A stretch of DNA of 38,912 nt from DATGZX01 sp035296965 (lineage in GTDB: Bacteria; Planctomycetota; Planctomycetia; Gemmatales; Gemmataceae), in contig DATGZX010000106.1 in assembly GCA_035296965.1 (NCBI GenBank), positions 1 through 38,912 of the forward strand. The letters run 5' to 3'. The translations under genes were made by a program, and so were the position numbers. Below the pieces are notes generated by a model. The model was given only the letters and a program-made list of their open reading frames with translations, did no database searches and was not told the DNA's origin. This document shows, one piece after another, positions 1 to 9,600 of the stretch. Within the stretch, counting starts at the first letter, position 1, and each line of letters starts with the position of its first letter.

Positions 1-36
1 AACCTGGGACAGAGGGGGACGCGCTAACAAAATACC

Positions 37-504
37 TTGAATGTTGATCGAGCAGTCACGGCACACTTGCAGGTGCTGTGCGAAGCTTTGACAGATTGTG
101 ACGAAAGCCGGCGATCGGTGGCTTCCTCCTATGCCGTCCGCGGGATCAAATCTTCCCTTCTCCGGCGAGTGGTGAACGAATTGGCGGATACTTTGCCGTG
201 TGGCGGGTCCCTGGCACGGCAGGCGACGGCGTCCCTCGCCGACATCGGACAACCGGCCATCGTGGTACTCGTCTCCCGAGTGAAGGAATCCCGAGACCTA
301 GCCGAGTGCACTGCGCTGATTGAGACGCTGGGCACAATCGGTGTAAGAATTAGCACTTCAGAACGAATCGAACTTATCTTCCATCTCGAAAACCTACGAG
401 ACACAATCCAGCAGCCGGCCATTGCCTTGGCTGTCGAGAGTGCAATGCACAGAGTGTGCTTTGAATTGGACTTACTGTTTTGCAAAACAGTAAGTTCGGG
501 CTGA
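37..504 (+). CDS. Hypothetical HEAT-like helical protein with repeat-derived C-terminus
   Basis: I do not recognise the family. The 155-residue product is predicted to be mostly helical. Residues about 25-140 show alternating hydrophobic helices with short loops (for example around ATASLADIGQPAIVVLVSRV), which resembles HEAT/armadillo-type scaffolds, but no clear repeat consensus is visible. It begins at a TTG, and the true start could lie before the window. The last ten residues (LLFCKTVSSG) come from a palindrome at 470-495 that recurs twice elsewhere, so the original 3' end was probably replaced or extended by that repeat. The neighbouring gene is on the opposite strand and ends convergently about 40 bases away. 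It could be a decayed gene; the assignment is tentative. Confidence 0.45.
   Translation: MNVDRAVTAHLQVLCEALTDCDESRRSVASSYAVRGIKSSLLRRVVNELADTLPCGGSLARQATASLADIGQPAIVVLVSRVKESRDLAECTALIETLGTIGVRISTSERIELIFHLENLRDTIQQPAIALAVESAMHRVCFELDLLFCKTVSSG
470..495. repeat. Dispersed palindrome, copy 1
   Basis: This is a perfect 26-base palindrome with half-site ACTTACTGTTTTG. The same sequence is seen at 24692-24719, and a variant with a TATA centre instead of TGCA is at 4857-4886. This copy lies inside the 3' end of the ORF at 37-504 and encodes its LLFCKTVS tail. The element-like flanks around the other two copies are not clearly preserved here; only a short stretch after it (GGCTGAC) is reminiscent. 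Confidence 0.85.
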
Positions 505-544
505 CACCTGCTTCCGACAGGGGGAATAAACAACTGGCGTGGCC

Positions 545-1411
545 TTACATCGTCGCCAAGACGCCTCGTGTGAAACCCACCGATTCGGCCAGGCCGGGCA
601 GCGGATCGTCCGGGTCCGGCTCGTACTCGAACGACACTCGGCCTGCATACTTCACTTCCACGAGCGTGCGCAAGAATCTAGGGATATCGATCACACCGCG
701 GCCCACGGGCACGTCCTTGCTCTTCGGTGCCGCCGCCACGATGTCCTTCATGTGGAAGTCCAGCAGGCGATCGGCGTATTTCTTTGTCGAGGTAATCAGA
801 TCGGCCCCGCTGCGGACCGTATGGCCGATGTCGATGCACAGGCCGAGGCGCGGGTCGAGGTCTTTCACCCTGTCGTACACACTTGCGGGAGTGGGGAAGT
901 GTTTGTCACCCGGGCCGTGGTTGTGGATGGCTACCGTAATGTTGTACTGCTTGACCTTTGCTTCGATCAACGGGAGCATGTCGGCAGTCGGAGCTGCGAC
1001 GATCATTTCCAGCCCGGCGGCCTTGGCATAATCGAAGGCCTGAGCGACTTGTGTTTCCTGGTGCATCGTGATCACGCCGCCGCCGTAGAGGACAACCCTC
1101 GCCTGGCGCACTTTGGCAGCAACGGCAGCGATTTCTGGCGGCTTGGCGTCCAGGGGAAGATGGACCGATTTGAGGCAGAGGTACTTCAAATCGACCCGTC
1201 GCATAAGTGCCAGCGTCTGCTCCAGAGTCAGCTTCCGGGTTGTGTAAGAGGCCAGACCGAGATTGATGGCCTTGCCGCCCCTGGGCTTGTCGGCAGGGGT
1301 GTCCGCCGGCGCGGCGAGCGCTGGTCCAAAGCCCTTCCCGGTCAGGCTCACTGTGGCCGCCGCGGCCCCGGTCCATTGAAGAAATCGCCGTCTTGAGGAC
1401 CGATGGTCCAT
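545..1411 (-). CDS. Exported sugar phosphate isomerase/epimerase-like TIM-barrel protein
   Basis: Xylose-isomerase-like TIM barrel (AP endonuclease 2 family), likely isomerising or epimerising a sugar or cyclitol outside the cytoplasm. Residues 1-34 form a Tat signal (SSRRRFLQW, then an Ala-rich stretch ending ALAAP). Candidate metal-site residues sit in AGLEM (E135), AIHNHG (H163, H165), CIDIGH (D194, H197), DFHMKD (H220, D223) and FEYE near 262, the expected order for this fold. I chose the ATG at 1411 because GGAG (complement of 1421-1424) precedes it by nine bases; an in-frame ATG at 1435 would add eight residues. It is the last of three leftward genes, about 240 bases after the oxidoreductase. 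The substrate cannot be read from sequence. Confidence 0.88.
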   Translation of the reverse strand: MDHRSSRRRFLQWTGAAAATVSLTGKGFGPALAAPADTPADKPRGGKAINLGLASYTTRKLTLEQTLALMRRVDLKYLCLKSVHLPLDAKPPEIAAVAAKVRQARVVLYGGGVITMHQETQVAQAFDYAKAAGLEMIVAAPTADMLPLIEAKVKQYNITVAIHNHGPGDKHFPTPASVYDRVKDLDPRLGLCIDIGHTVRSGADLITSTKKYADRLLDFHMKDIVAAAPKSKDVPVGRGVIDIPRFLRTLVEVKYAGRVSFEYEPDPDDPLPGLAESVGFTRGVLATM

Positions 1412-1674
1412 CGTTGAGGTCTCCATTTGGCTCATGTTGCACTTGATCTGTTGGTTCGCCTCGGTTTGGCTCAGCCAATTTACCTAGCTTGGTCTATACC
1501 ATCTTCGCCCAGGACTGTCGAACATTAGGCCCCTCATCCATGACCCGCCAGGCGGCGGCTGCGATCCAGGTTTGCCGGAGCAGGTGTGTCGCTGTCAGGG
1601 CGCCCGCTGGACGGATACGAGGTCAGTAACGGGCCCCATTAGGGCAAGCTGAAAGAAGCAATGATTTCCCAACG

Positions 1675-3027
1675 CTAACCAACCGGAAACCGATGCGGAG
1701 GTCGATACCTGTAGGCGAGCAGCCCATTGGCCGTTGGCTGATTGGTGAAGCGCTCGGCCTTGCCATCCCATTCCAGAAATGACCGCGTTTTCAAGGCGAT
1801 GTTGCCCACGAGGGCGGCCGTGGTCGAACGGTGGCCGGTCTCCACGTCGCAAGGGCAGTTCTGACGGCTGCGCACGCACTCCAGAAAGTTGCGCGCGTGA
1901 TCGGCATCGAGAATGCGCCCCGTGTCTTTCTTCGGTCCGATAACGGCACGGGCGTTCGCGCGCCAGGCCTTTTCCCGCGAACGATCCACCGGCGTGCGTG
2001 CCGGGAACTCGATGGTCGGCAGAATTTCCGGGACGACCTCGTAGCCGTCGGAGCGTAGATAGAGCGTGCCCTTGGTCCCGCGAAACTCGATCTCGCCGCC
2101 ACGGACTCCGGCCGGCGCGGCCGTGGCATTAAACTGCGAAAAGGTCACGAGTGTTCCGCCCGGGTATGTCCATAGAACCTCAAGCGTATCGGGAATTTCG
2201 CGATTGTCCTCCAGGGCGAACCTGCCGCCCATGGCGGTTACGGAAAGCGGCGCATCGTGCCCCAGTGCCCATTGGATGACGTCGACATAATGGACGCCGA
2301 AATTCGTCAACTGGCCGCCTGAATAGTCGTAAAACCAGCGGAAGCGATAAAACGCTCGGTTGCGGTTATAGCGGATCTGGGGCGCCGGACCTAGCCAGGC
2401 ATCCCAGTCGAAATCTTTGGGCGGGTCTTCGTCTGGAAAGTTACCGATGCCTTTGGGCCATTCGTTCTGGATGTGAAAGCAACGGACGACGCTTACTTTG
2501 CCAATCGCCCCGTTGCGCACCAGCTCCACCGCGGCGCGCACAAAACCAGACGAGCGCCGTTGCAAGCCTACCTGCACCAATCGCTGGTGTTTGTGGGCGG
2601 CTTCGACCATCGCCCGACCTTCGGCGACGCACAGCGAAAGCGGCTTTTCCACGTACACATCCTTGCCGGCCTGGCAGGCGTGCACCGTCATCAGGGCATG
2701 CCAGTGGTCCGGCGTGCAAATGACGACGGCGTCAATGTCCTTGCGATCCAGCAGCCGGCGGTATTCAGTGAACGCTTCGGGATGACTGCCGCTTTTATGG
2801 CTCGCGAAATCGCGGTACGGTCCGTATAGGTCGCACACGGCAACAACCTCGGCCCGCGGGCATTGCAAGAAGCCTTGCAGGACCTGGTCGCCGCGATTGC
2901 CCAGACCGATGAAGCCCAGCCGAACTCGCTCATTGGCACCGTGGACCCGTCCCGCGCTCCAGGCGGTGCCCGCGGCCAGGGCTGCGGTCGAGATTTGTGT
3001 GAACGCGCGGCGTGTCAATTTGGCCAT
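1675..3027 (-). CDS. Gfo/Idh/MocA family oxidoreductase, Tat-exported
   Basis: NAD(P)-dependent sugar or cyclitol oxidoreductase-like protein of 450 residues, the usual length for the planctomycete exported members. A Tat leader (LTRRAFTQ, then an Ala-rich segment) occupies residues 1-30. The Rossmann nucleotide loop GFIGLGNRG is at 38-46, TPDHWH near 105-110 and the family EKP signature (VEKPL) at 126-130. The C-terminal half has the alpha/beta substrate-binding domain, with GVHYVD and WTYPGG segments. The start at 3027 is supported by an AAGAGG-type ribosome site about eight bases upstream. It lies about 80 bases downstream of the glycosidase-like gene, so co-transcription is likely. Exported homologues have been linked to glycoside processing by oxidation chemistry; that role is inference here. 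Confidence 0.93.
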   Translation of the reverse strand: MAKLTRRAFTQISTAALAAGTAWSAGRVHGANERVRLGFIGLGNRGDQVLQGFLQCPRAEVVAVCDLYGPYRDFASHKSGSHPEAFTEYRRLLDRKDIDAVVICTPDHWHALMTVHACQAGKDVYVEKPLSLCVAEGRAMVEAAHKHQRLVQVGLQRRSSGFVRAAVELVRNGAIGKVSVVRCFHIQNEWPKGIGNFPDEDPPKDFDWDAWLGPAPQIRYNRNRAFYRFRWFYDYSGGQLTNFGVHYVDVIQWALGHDAPLSVTAMGGRFALEDNREIPDTLEVLWTYPGGTLVTFSQFNATAAPAGVRGGEIEFRGTKGTLYLRSDGYEVVPEILPTIEFPARTPVDRSREKAWRANARAVIGPKKDTGRILDADHARNFLECVRSRQNCPCDVETGHRSTTAALVGNIALKTRSFLEWDGKAERFTNQPTANGLLAYRYRPPHRFPVG

Positions 3028-3106
3028 GCCCTGTACCTCTTGGGATGAATCCGGACTGTAATGGCGCGATTATTGTACCGTTGAGCCGTTGTCAATTGCG
3101 ATCTGA

Positions 3107-4606
3107 CTAAGTCGTGGCTTTCTGCACCCGTCCGCTTTTTTCGAGAAGATAGGTTTGTCCTTCCCCGGCCGCTTCCAACTCGAACGCCTCTTGGTCCCAA
3201 GGTCGGACCGTCTGCTTCCCTTTTCCGCCGCCCTGCTTGAACATGCGGACCACGGCTCGGCTCCCCAAGCGCATGCCGGACCAGACGACACCGTCGTCCT
3301 GGGATCGCGGAATCTCATAAGTCAGGACTTCGCCGTTATCAAGGAAATCGCGGAAGGCGAGCATTTCATCGTAGGCCATAACTGCGTCCTCCACCTCCGG
3401 CAAGGCCATGTCTTCGTACCCTTGCATGCGCGGACTGAAAACCTGCATGGCAGCGACACCGCGCAGCCAGAGGTGACGCAGAACCTCGCGGTAACGTTCT
3501 CTCGTCAAGACGGGGAACTCGAGTTCCGGAGGTTCCGAAACCCAGCGTGCGATCCAAGGGATCGACTTCTTTTCAGGCGCCCAACGCGCACCCAGCTTGC
3601 CGGTCAGCGAAACCTGGCGCAGGAGCAAGTTGGTGTAGACCTGGTCGACGTGCTCCTGGTCGCGCTTGTCCTCCTTGCTCCTGGCCTTCCAGACCCACGA
3701 TGCGGCGCCGTACGCCGTCGGGTTCCAGGCGGTGACCAGCGGAGGCATGTAAACATGGCCACGGTTGCCGCTCCAGCCGGGCTGCGCCTCCTCAGGCGTT
3801 GATGGCTGCGCCAACCAATTGGTCACCGAGCATTTCGGGTAGAACTCGAGCACGGGCGCTGCGTAGTACGCACCGAACAGTTCATAGAACTTGCGGGCCG
3901 TGTATTCCATGAATTGATCACTCGACGCCAACGTCATGCGAGGGAGGATCTCTCGGCAGCGCTTGCAGTGCAGCGCCTGTTCGTACCGGTCCGCGCCGTA
4001 GAGCGGGTCATTCTCCCAGTCCGACCAGACGGCATCGATTTGGACGCCGTGCTCCCTGAATTGCCGTAGCGTGTCGCGCAGCTTGTCCGCGAACTTGGCC
4101 CAGCCCACATGGATGGCCGGGCAGGGCCGGGTGTACCCCTTGGGCTTGTAGCCGTCATCGAACTGATGGGCCCACGCCGACGGCTCGCCGGCAAGCGTTG
4201 CGGGATAAGCCCCCGCGGATCCTTCCATGGCGATTACGGGCGAGTTGGCATGCTGGATGGCCCGTGCCACATCTATCATTTTGGCATCAAGCCGGATGTG
4301 CTGCGCCAAGCCGCGTTCCAACAGTTGCTGGTAGTACTTCGGTTCCTGCGGCTTGGTCGAGAAGCCTTCCCAGGTAATGAGCGGCCAGCGCGACCCCCGG
4401 CTGTGTCTCAGGCGGGGAATCTTTTCGAGAACTGCCTCATACCATGAGAACTTCCCGCTCCCTGCCAGTATCCGCTTGGGGTAGAGCACGCCGTTCTTCT
4501 TTTCCTCGCCGCTGCACACTCTCGGTAACAACGCAGCCGCGAGGCCCACGCCCCACATCCGACAGAAGTTCCGCCGATCCACAAGTGCCCCTGACCTGTC
4601 CTTCAT
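3107..4606 (-). CDS. Unrecognised exported protein, possibly a TIM-barrel glycosidase
   Basis: The product is about 499 residues. From the ATG at 4606 there is a Tat-like leader (VDRRNFCRM, then GVGLAAALLP). A G-rich ribosome site lies directly upstream, so the longer reading from 4726 is unlikely. I cannot name the family. Visible features are barrel-like segments rich in Trp and acidic residues (LITWEGF, AVWSDWEND, VLEFYP), a CxxC pair (CKRC) after a Tyr-Glu helix, and a small C-terminal beta-rich domain ending in TYLLEKSG. SDWEND and the aromatic content suggest a glycoside-hydrolase-like barrel, with the acidic residues as catalytic candidates. It is the first gene of the leftward three-gene group, which fits sugar processing. 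Function is inferred from context only. Confidence 0.8.
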   Translation of the reverse strand: MKDRSGALVDRRNFCRMWGVGLAAALLPRVCSGEEKKNGVLYPKRILAGSGKFSWYEAVLEKIPRLRHSRGSRWPLITWEGFSTKPQEPKYYQQLLERGLAQHIRLDAKMIDVARAIQHANSPVIAMEGSAGAYPATLAGEPSAWAHQFDDGYKPKGYTRPCPAIHVGWAKFADKLRDTLRQFREHGVQIDAVWSDWENDPLYGADRYEQALHCKRCREILPRMTLASSDQFMEYTARKFYELFGAYYAAPVLEFYPKCSVTNWLAQPSTPEEAQPGWSGNRGHVYMPPLVTAWNPTAYGAASWVWKARSKEDKRDQEHVDQVYTNLLLRQVSLTGKLGARWAPEKKSIPWIARWVSEPPELEFPVLTRERYREVLRHLWLRGVAAMQVFSPRMQGYEDMALPEVEDAVMAYDEMLAFRDFLDNGEVLTYEIPRSQDDGVVWSGMRLGSRAVVRMFKQGGGKGKQTVRPWDQEAFELEAAGEGQTYLLEKSGRVQKATT

Positions 4607-4768
4607 CGTCGCACCCCCCGTTTTCGGACGCCGGCCCCGCGTTTTAGAAGCTTCGAGCTTTGTCCCTTGCTTCGGCGACAGAGGCGCACCCCTTCTGATC
4701 TCGAAAAGGGATCGCGCTGAAGACAAGGGCGGTTGATCATCTTATCAAGGGCTGGCATGAACACCGGT

Positions 4769-5075
4769 GGCTTGCAGCCTTATCGAGGTGGTGCCGAGGA
4801 CATTCTTCGCACTCCTGGCCTGAGCCGGCTCTTCCCTGGCAAGGTTGCGTCAGCCTCAACTTACTGTTTTATAAAACAGTAAGTTGGCTCGCAGCCAACC
4901 AATGACGCCGGCCTCGGCCAGTTCCTTGCTCGACTTTTCGGCCGAGCCAGTCAGCACCCTGAAGTAATGACGCACTTGGCTAGCGGCATGAGTCACGCTG
5001 CCGAAGCCAGTCCGGGCCTTTTAGTCGCGTAGGCTGCGGCGGGGGCCGTGTTGCCAATACAGCGGCGAACCAGGC
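4769..5075 (-). mobile_element. Degenerate repeat element, copy A (inverted relative to copy B)
   Basis: Read on the minus strand, this region matches 24505-24812 read on the plus strand on both sides of the shared palindrome. One side reads FAAVLAT-RPPP-QPTRLK in one frame, then LTGSAEKSSKELAEA in another. The other side shares the order CTGACGCA, CCTTGCC, GGAAGAG, CAGGCC and GATAAGGCTGCAA. Differences are scattered substitutions and small indels, so both copies are old. The piece RHYFRVLTG in front of KELAEA resembles the C-terminal region of planctomycete tyrosine recombinases (usually HYLQVTDEHF), so the element may derive from an integrase gene end. That identity is inference; the repetition is directly seen. 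Confidence 0.6.
4857..4886. repeat. Dispersed palindrome, copy 2
   Basis: This is a perfect 30-base palindrome with half-site CAACTTACTGTTTTA. It differs from copies 1 and 3 only at the centre (TATA instead of TGCA) and by the outermost pair. The change is symmetric, which preserves self-complementarity. It sits inside the degenerate element copy A. Confidence 0.88.
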
Positions 5076-5332
5076 CATGCCGGCACTTTTCCTCCAATCG
5101 CTCGCAGGCAGCGTCGGAACGAGTAGCATAAGCATCGTTGAACGTCTCCGGCTCGGGCACCTACACGTGTTCCCAATGACGGCGCGAGGCAACATGGACC
5201 GACCCGCTTTGAAACATCTGTTGGCTTGTGTGTCCGAGGCTGGAGTACTCGGAAGGCCCTGCTTGACGCCCTGGCGCTTGACAAGCGCAACCACTCGGAT
5301 TCCAATCAGGACTCGCCCGCGGAGTTCGGGTT

Positions 5333-6472
5333 ATGACCGTGAATTGCTTGACCTTTCTGTTGTCTAGCGTCGCCAGCGTTTTGGTCGCGGGTGCAGCACT
5401 CGCGCAAGACGTTCGCCAATCGCTGAAGGAAACGGCGGGGCAACGTCGAGGTTTCTCGATCCCCAGCGCCTGGACACGACGTGGCATAGTGCTGGAGCGA
5501 GCCAGGGATGGCGTGGGTTCCAGTGTGTGTGGGGATCCATGCATCGTGTGGGATGAGGCGATCCAGGGTTGGCGGATGGTCCTCTTCTATAGTCCTCCGG
5601 GACACGGGCAGGCGGTTTGTTTGCGACGCGACGACTTGGGGCCAGGGCAATGGAAATTCGAAGGGCCGCTGCCAGTCGCGAACCCGCTAGCGGTTGGTGG
5701 ATTCCACAAGCCGTTTATCGTGATGGACTCCGAACATCCCAACCAGGCGGCTAAGATCGAGGGCCGCTATTGCTTGCTCGTGGTGAGCTTCAAGGATGGT
5801 CACAAACAAGTGCAGCGCGCTTGGTCCGAAAAGCTCGCCGGACCGTGGACGTTCGAGTCGGAGGCGCTCATTCCTCCCGGCGAAGGAAACGATTTTGACG
5901 CCAAGCACACCGATGCGGTGACCGGCTACTATTTCCCCAAGCGCCAGGAGTTCCTGTATTTCTACATGGGCTATCCGGCCAAAAGGCAAGCGCGGAAGAT
6001 CAGTCCGTTCGGTTCGGCGCAGGCGGTCGCGACGCAGAAGCTGGGCGACAAGCGAGCGACGAAGCGCGGCGTGGTGCTCGAACCGTGCCAGCAGGCGGGG
6101 CACTGGGCTTCGGGCTGGGTTGGCGGCCTGCAGCTTTTGCGGGGTAACGAACACCACTGGGTTGCCGTCGTGAACGCGTCCCCCACGGCGCCGGACCCGG
6201 GCAAGAAAGCGGTCTGGACTGAGGAGCCTCCGCCCAGCTTAGGTGGGTTTGCATGGTGCGATGAGGAATGGCCGGTGCGCGGGTGGCAGTTCTCCCCTAC
6301 GCCGATCGAATGGGTCAAGGACATTCCAAAGGCAGCCCTTGATGCCGGCGAAGGCTACAACCTGTGGCGGCAGTTCATCCACGTGTTACCGGATGGCCGG
6401 GCCGCACTGTTCTACAATAGCGGCTACTACGGCCGCGAGCAGCTGTATTTGAAGGCGAGCTTGAAACCGTGA
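5333..6472 (+). CDS. Secreted beta-propeller glycosidase-like protein (GH43/GH130-like fold)
   Basis: The 379-residue protein has a Sec signal peptide (hydrophobic LTFLLSSVASVLVAGAALA, cleavage after ALAQ). The mature part looks like a five-bladed beta-propeller of the GH43/GH117/GH130 type: GDPCIVWDE near the start, LVVSFKDG, WSEKLAGPWTF, then YFPKRQEFLYFYMGYP and a final GREQLYLK strand. Acidic residues in GDPCIVWDE and NDFDAKHTD are candidates for catalysis. The start is backed by GGAG eight bases upstream. It lies upstream of the large six-hairpin protein on the same strand, which suggests joint degradation of an oligosaccharide in the periplasm. Enzyme activity and linkage cannot be assigned. 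Confidence 0.8.
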   Translation: MTVNCLTFLLSSVASVLVAGAALAQDVRQSLKETAGQRRGFSIPSAWTRRGIVLERARDGVGSSVCGDPCIVWDEAIQGWRMVLFYSPPGHGQAVCLRRDDLGPGQWKFEGPLPVANPLAVGGFHKPFIVMDSEHPNQAAKIEGRYCLLVVSFKDGHKQVQRAWSEKLAGPWTFESEALIPPGEGNDFDAKHTDAVTGYYFPKRQEFLYFYMGYPAKRQARKISPFGSAQAVATQKLGDKRATKRGVVLEPCQQAGHWASGWVGGLQLLRGNEHHWVAVVNASPTAPDPGKKAVWTEEPPPSLGGFAWCDEEWPVRGWQFSPTPIEWVKDIPKAALDAGEGYNLWRQFIHVLPDGRAALFYNSGYYGREQLYLKASLKP

Positions 6473-6681
6473 GGGGCATAAGCGCGATTGCCGCCAAAGT
6501 TTGACGTCATGGCCAGCTCTAGCAGGCGAAGCGTAAACTCGTCCGAAGCGTGCAGATTCAAGAAGGCGGCGCACTTTGCCGTCGAACCCAGCCGGGGCCA
6601 ATCGAGTGTGATGAAGATCGCCCCAGCGTCTCTTTGGGGAAAAACGCCAAGCGCGTCGCAAGCTTGAAAAGGATGTAGGCC

Positions 6682-9600
6682 ATGACCGCGAGTAAAAAGT
6701 GGCAGTCCGTCCCAGGTTTCCTGTGCGCGCTGGTATTTCTCCTTGGCGAGATGCCGGCCTGTTCGGCGGAGCAGCCCGACCCGATCAAACTGGTCGGCCA
6801 ACCCGTTGACATCTCCCCCAGTGCCTACCTGTACCGCTGCGACCGTCCTGCAGATCAGAACCCTGCGGAAAGCTGGATTGGCCTTCTGCAATACGCCAAC
6901 CTTCCTTACGACAAACCCCTCAACGTCAATGACCCCCAGATCAAGAAGGTGCTCTGCGAGCTGCTGTGGGAAGAAGTGCGGCCGGTGCGTCAAGTTGAAC
7001 TGTCGTGGCAACCGGGTGCCAAAAATCAACCGTCGCCAGAGCAGGTGGTGCTCCGTTACTTCGACGCTACCGACAGCACGGCTCACACCTGGTGGAATCC
7101 CCGGACCATCAAGGAGGTCGGCAAGCCCGAGATTTCAGCCGATGGCCATACGTACCTCTACACAATTCCTGCGGACACGTGGGGGGTGGTGGCAGTGGTT
7201 TCGGGCGAAAAGGATACGGCGGGCTTGACCGTTCCGTCCATCCGGGCATTCGTCCCGGATGTGTGGAAGAAAATGGAATTGGAGATTGAATGGGGCTTCG
7301 ATGACGCTACGGCCGATCTCGAATACGGCGGCCACATCGAGGCGTATGACGGCATCATCGCAGACATTCGCCCTTTGGCCGGCGATGAAGGCACAGCCAT
7401 GGCAGGTCCCAATGCCTGGCGGTCTGTCCGCAAGGGTGATGGAAGCCGGGGTTTGCGCATGGGCGTGCTTTACATGGGGACTTCGCGTTGGCGGCGGGTT
7501 TGGCCCTATCACGCCCAGCCCGAGGATGTTGCAAGGACGATCCTGACAGTCTGGACCAAGTCGGGAAGTTTCTCCTTCCTGGCGTCTGACCTGGAGCTAG
7601 GGCCGATTCTTGCCCCCGAATACGGCTTTTTTGTCCGGGCCACCACCCGCCTTCAGCCTGCCATCAGCTCGTCACTCCCGGTGCCGCCTGTGCAGGCCCT
7701 GGACGAGAAGATGGAATCGATACCCGGCGTCCCTAAGGTTCGCGGATGGGCCAGCAAAGGCATCCCCTGGTTCGGTGTTAATCCAACGAATGGGCCAGGG
7801 TTGGCCGGCAACCTGACCGTGCCCGCCAGGAGCGTGTTGATGCACCCAGGGCCCGACCGCGACGTGATGGTCGCCTGGCAAAGTCCGATCAAGGGGCGAG
7901 TGAATGTCAAAGGCCGCGTCGCCATGGGCGATTCGAAGGGTGGCAACGGCATCGAGTGGGCCGTTGTTCTGGATCGCCAGAAGGTCCGAAGAGTCCTTGC
8001 TCGCGGCGCAATCAAACAGGGCGGCTCCCAGGCTTTTCCAACGGATCAGGATGCTACGCGAATGGCGGAAGTTCAGGTCGAACCGGGCGACTACCTGGGG
8101 CTACTCGTGGGGGCCAAGGGTGGGGACCACATTTGCGATACCACCGTTGTCGGACTGGTCATCGCTGAAATCGGGGCCCAAGAACGCGTTTGGGATTTGA
8201 CAAGAGACGTCCTGGACAACATCCATGCAGGCAATCCCCATGCGGATGGTCGGGGCAACGCCGGCGTCTGGCGATTCTACGCCACGGCGGCGTCTTCGAT
8301 CTGGCAGCCGGCTCCGGCCGCCTCCGAACCTCCCTTCGACATGAGCTCGACCGCCAAGTCGGCAAAGGAGTTCCTCAAGGAACGAGCAGCCCTCGGTCTC
8401 AAGACCATCCGGGAGCGGGTTCGCGAGCATCCCGAGCAAACCTGGGAAGCTGCTGTCCGAGCGTTGCACCCGACCGAGCCGCTGCCTGCTCTCCCTAAAC
8501 CTCCGTTCGAACCACCGATGCAGATCGATGTCCCCGACGAACACTTGACCGCTCAGTGGAAACTCGGGGCCTGGCACATTCTGAGGAGGACTCTCAAGGA
8601 CTCGAACGGAAAATGGCATTTCAACGATTACCCGTTCGGCATTCTCGCATCGGAAACCTACATGATCCTGCGCGCCCTCGACCTTCAGGGCATGCACAAG
8701 GAAGCTGCTGATGGACTGGACCAATGGCTCAGCCTGCCGACGCAGCCCCGAATCGTTCCGGGACGTGGTGGTCATCATGGGTGGGCTTTGCCCGACCGGC
8801 CCCTGGGACACTTCGCCGACGGCCAGGGCTGTCTTACCCATGCCGAGGGGAGCGAAGGTGTTGGCGGGCACATGGATGGCGTCCACGGCATGGGCCCCGG
8901 CGCGATCATGTTTACGCTGATCGAACACTTCCGCCTCACGGGCGATCTGGACTGGCTCAAGGCCAACGCCCCGCGCATGAAGGCCAACGCTGAGTGGATC
9001 TTGCGCCAGCGAGAGTTGCTGGCCGCCAACATCCCCAACGGCGAGCGCCTGTGGTCGAAAGGTCTGCAGCCGGCCCACGTCGTGACTCCCGACAGCGAAC
9101 GCATGCACATGCAGTTTTACGAGTCCGAGGCCTACTACTGGCTTGGCGTCAAACGCCTGGCGGAATTGCTCGCGCTCATAAGTCCAGAAGATGGGGCCAG
9201 GATGGCCGTGGCGGCGGAGGCCTACCGCCGGGATCTACTCGCGGCCATCGACCGCTCCATCACACGGACACCGGTTGTGGCGGTGCGGGACGGAACCTAC
9301 CGGTCGTTTATTCCCTTCTCTCCGTATGTCCGCGGATTCGCGGCAGGCGCCTGGGGCTGGCGCCGCTGTCAGGGGCACGTCGGGGCAATCTATTGGGACA
9401 CCGTACAATCCGCGGATCCTTTGATCAGCCCCAGCGGCCTTCTCAGCCCTCGCGACTGCCGCGTCCAGGGCCACCTTGACGTCCTGGAGGATCGGCTCCT
9501 CCTGGAGAACACCAAGGTTTATGCGCGGACAGCCAGTTACGATCCCCAGAAGCACTGGTTTTCTCACGCGAGCTGGCAGTATCAGTGCGGCCTGGAGCGT

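Larger units (their letters stand above)
4607..5332. other. Divergent intergenic region with decayed repeat
   Basis: This stretch separates the leftward and rightward sugar genes, so it should contain promoters for both directions. I could not identify convincing -35/-10 pairs. It holds one copy of the dispersed palindrome and its flanking repeat (4769-5075). No intact gene was found: the ORFs present on the minus strand have unnatural composition, and their repeat-matching parts fall in different frames. Confidence 0.6.

Noticed and set aside
470..495. Palindrome copies as intrinsic terminators
   Set aside because: The T-run is inside the stem rather than after it, and copies do not consistently follow gene ends.
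539..1396. 285-codon plus-strand ORF opposite the sugar isomerase gene
   Set aside because: The minus-strand frame has clear Tat signal and TIM-barrel motifs; the plus frame is a high-GC shadow.
6478..6681. Possible transposase C-terminus on the minus strand (segment FLLAVMAYILFKLATRLAF)
   Set aside because: The hydrophobic run resembles IS4/IS1380-type ends, but no further motif is present and the frame overlaps a good signal peptide on the plus strand.
8101..9108. 335-codon minus-strand ORF within the six-hairpin protein gene
   Set aside because: It is a shadow of a continuous, domain-bearing plus-strand gene.
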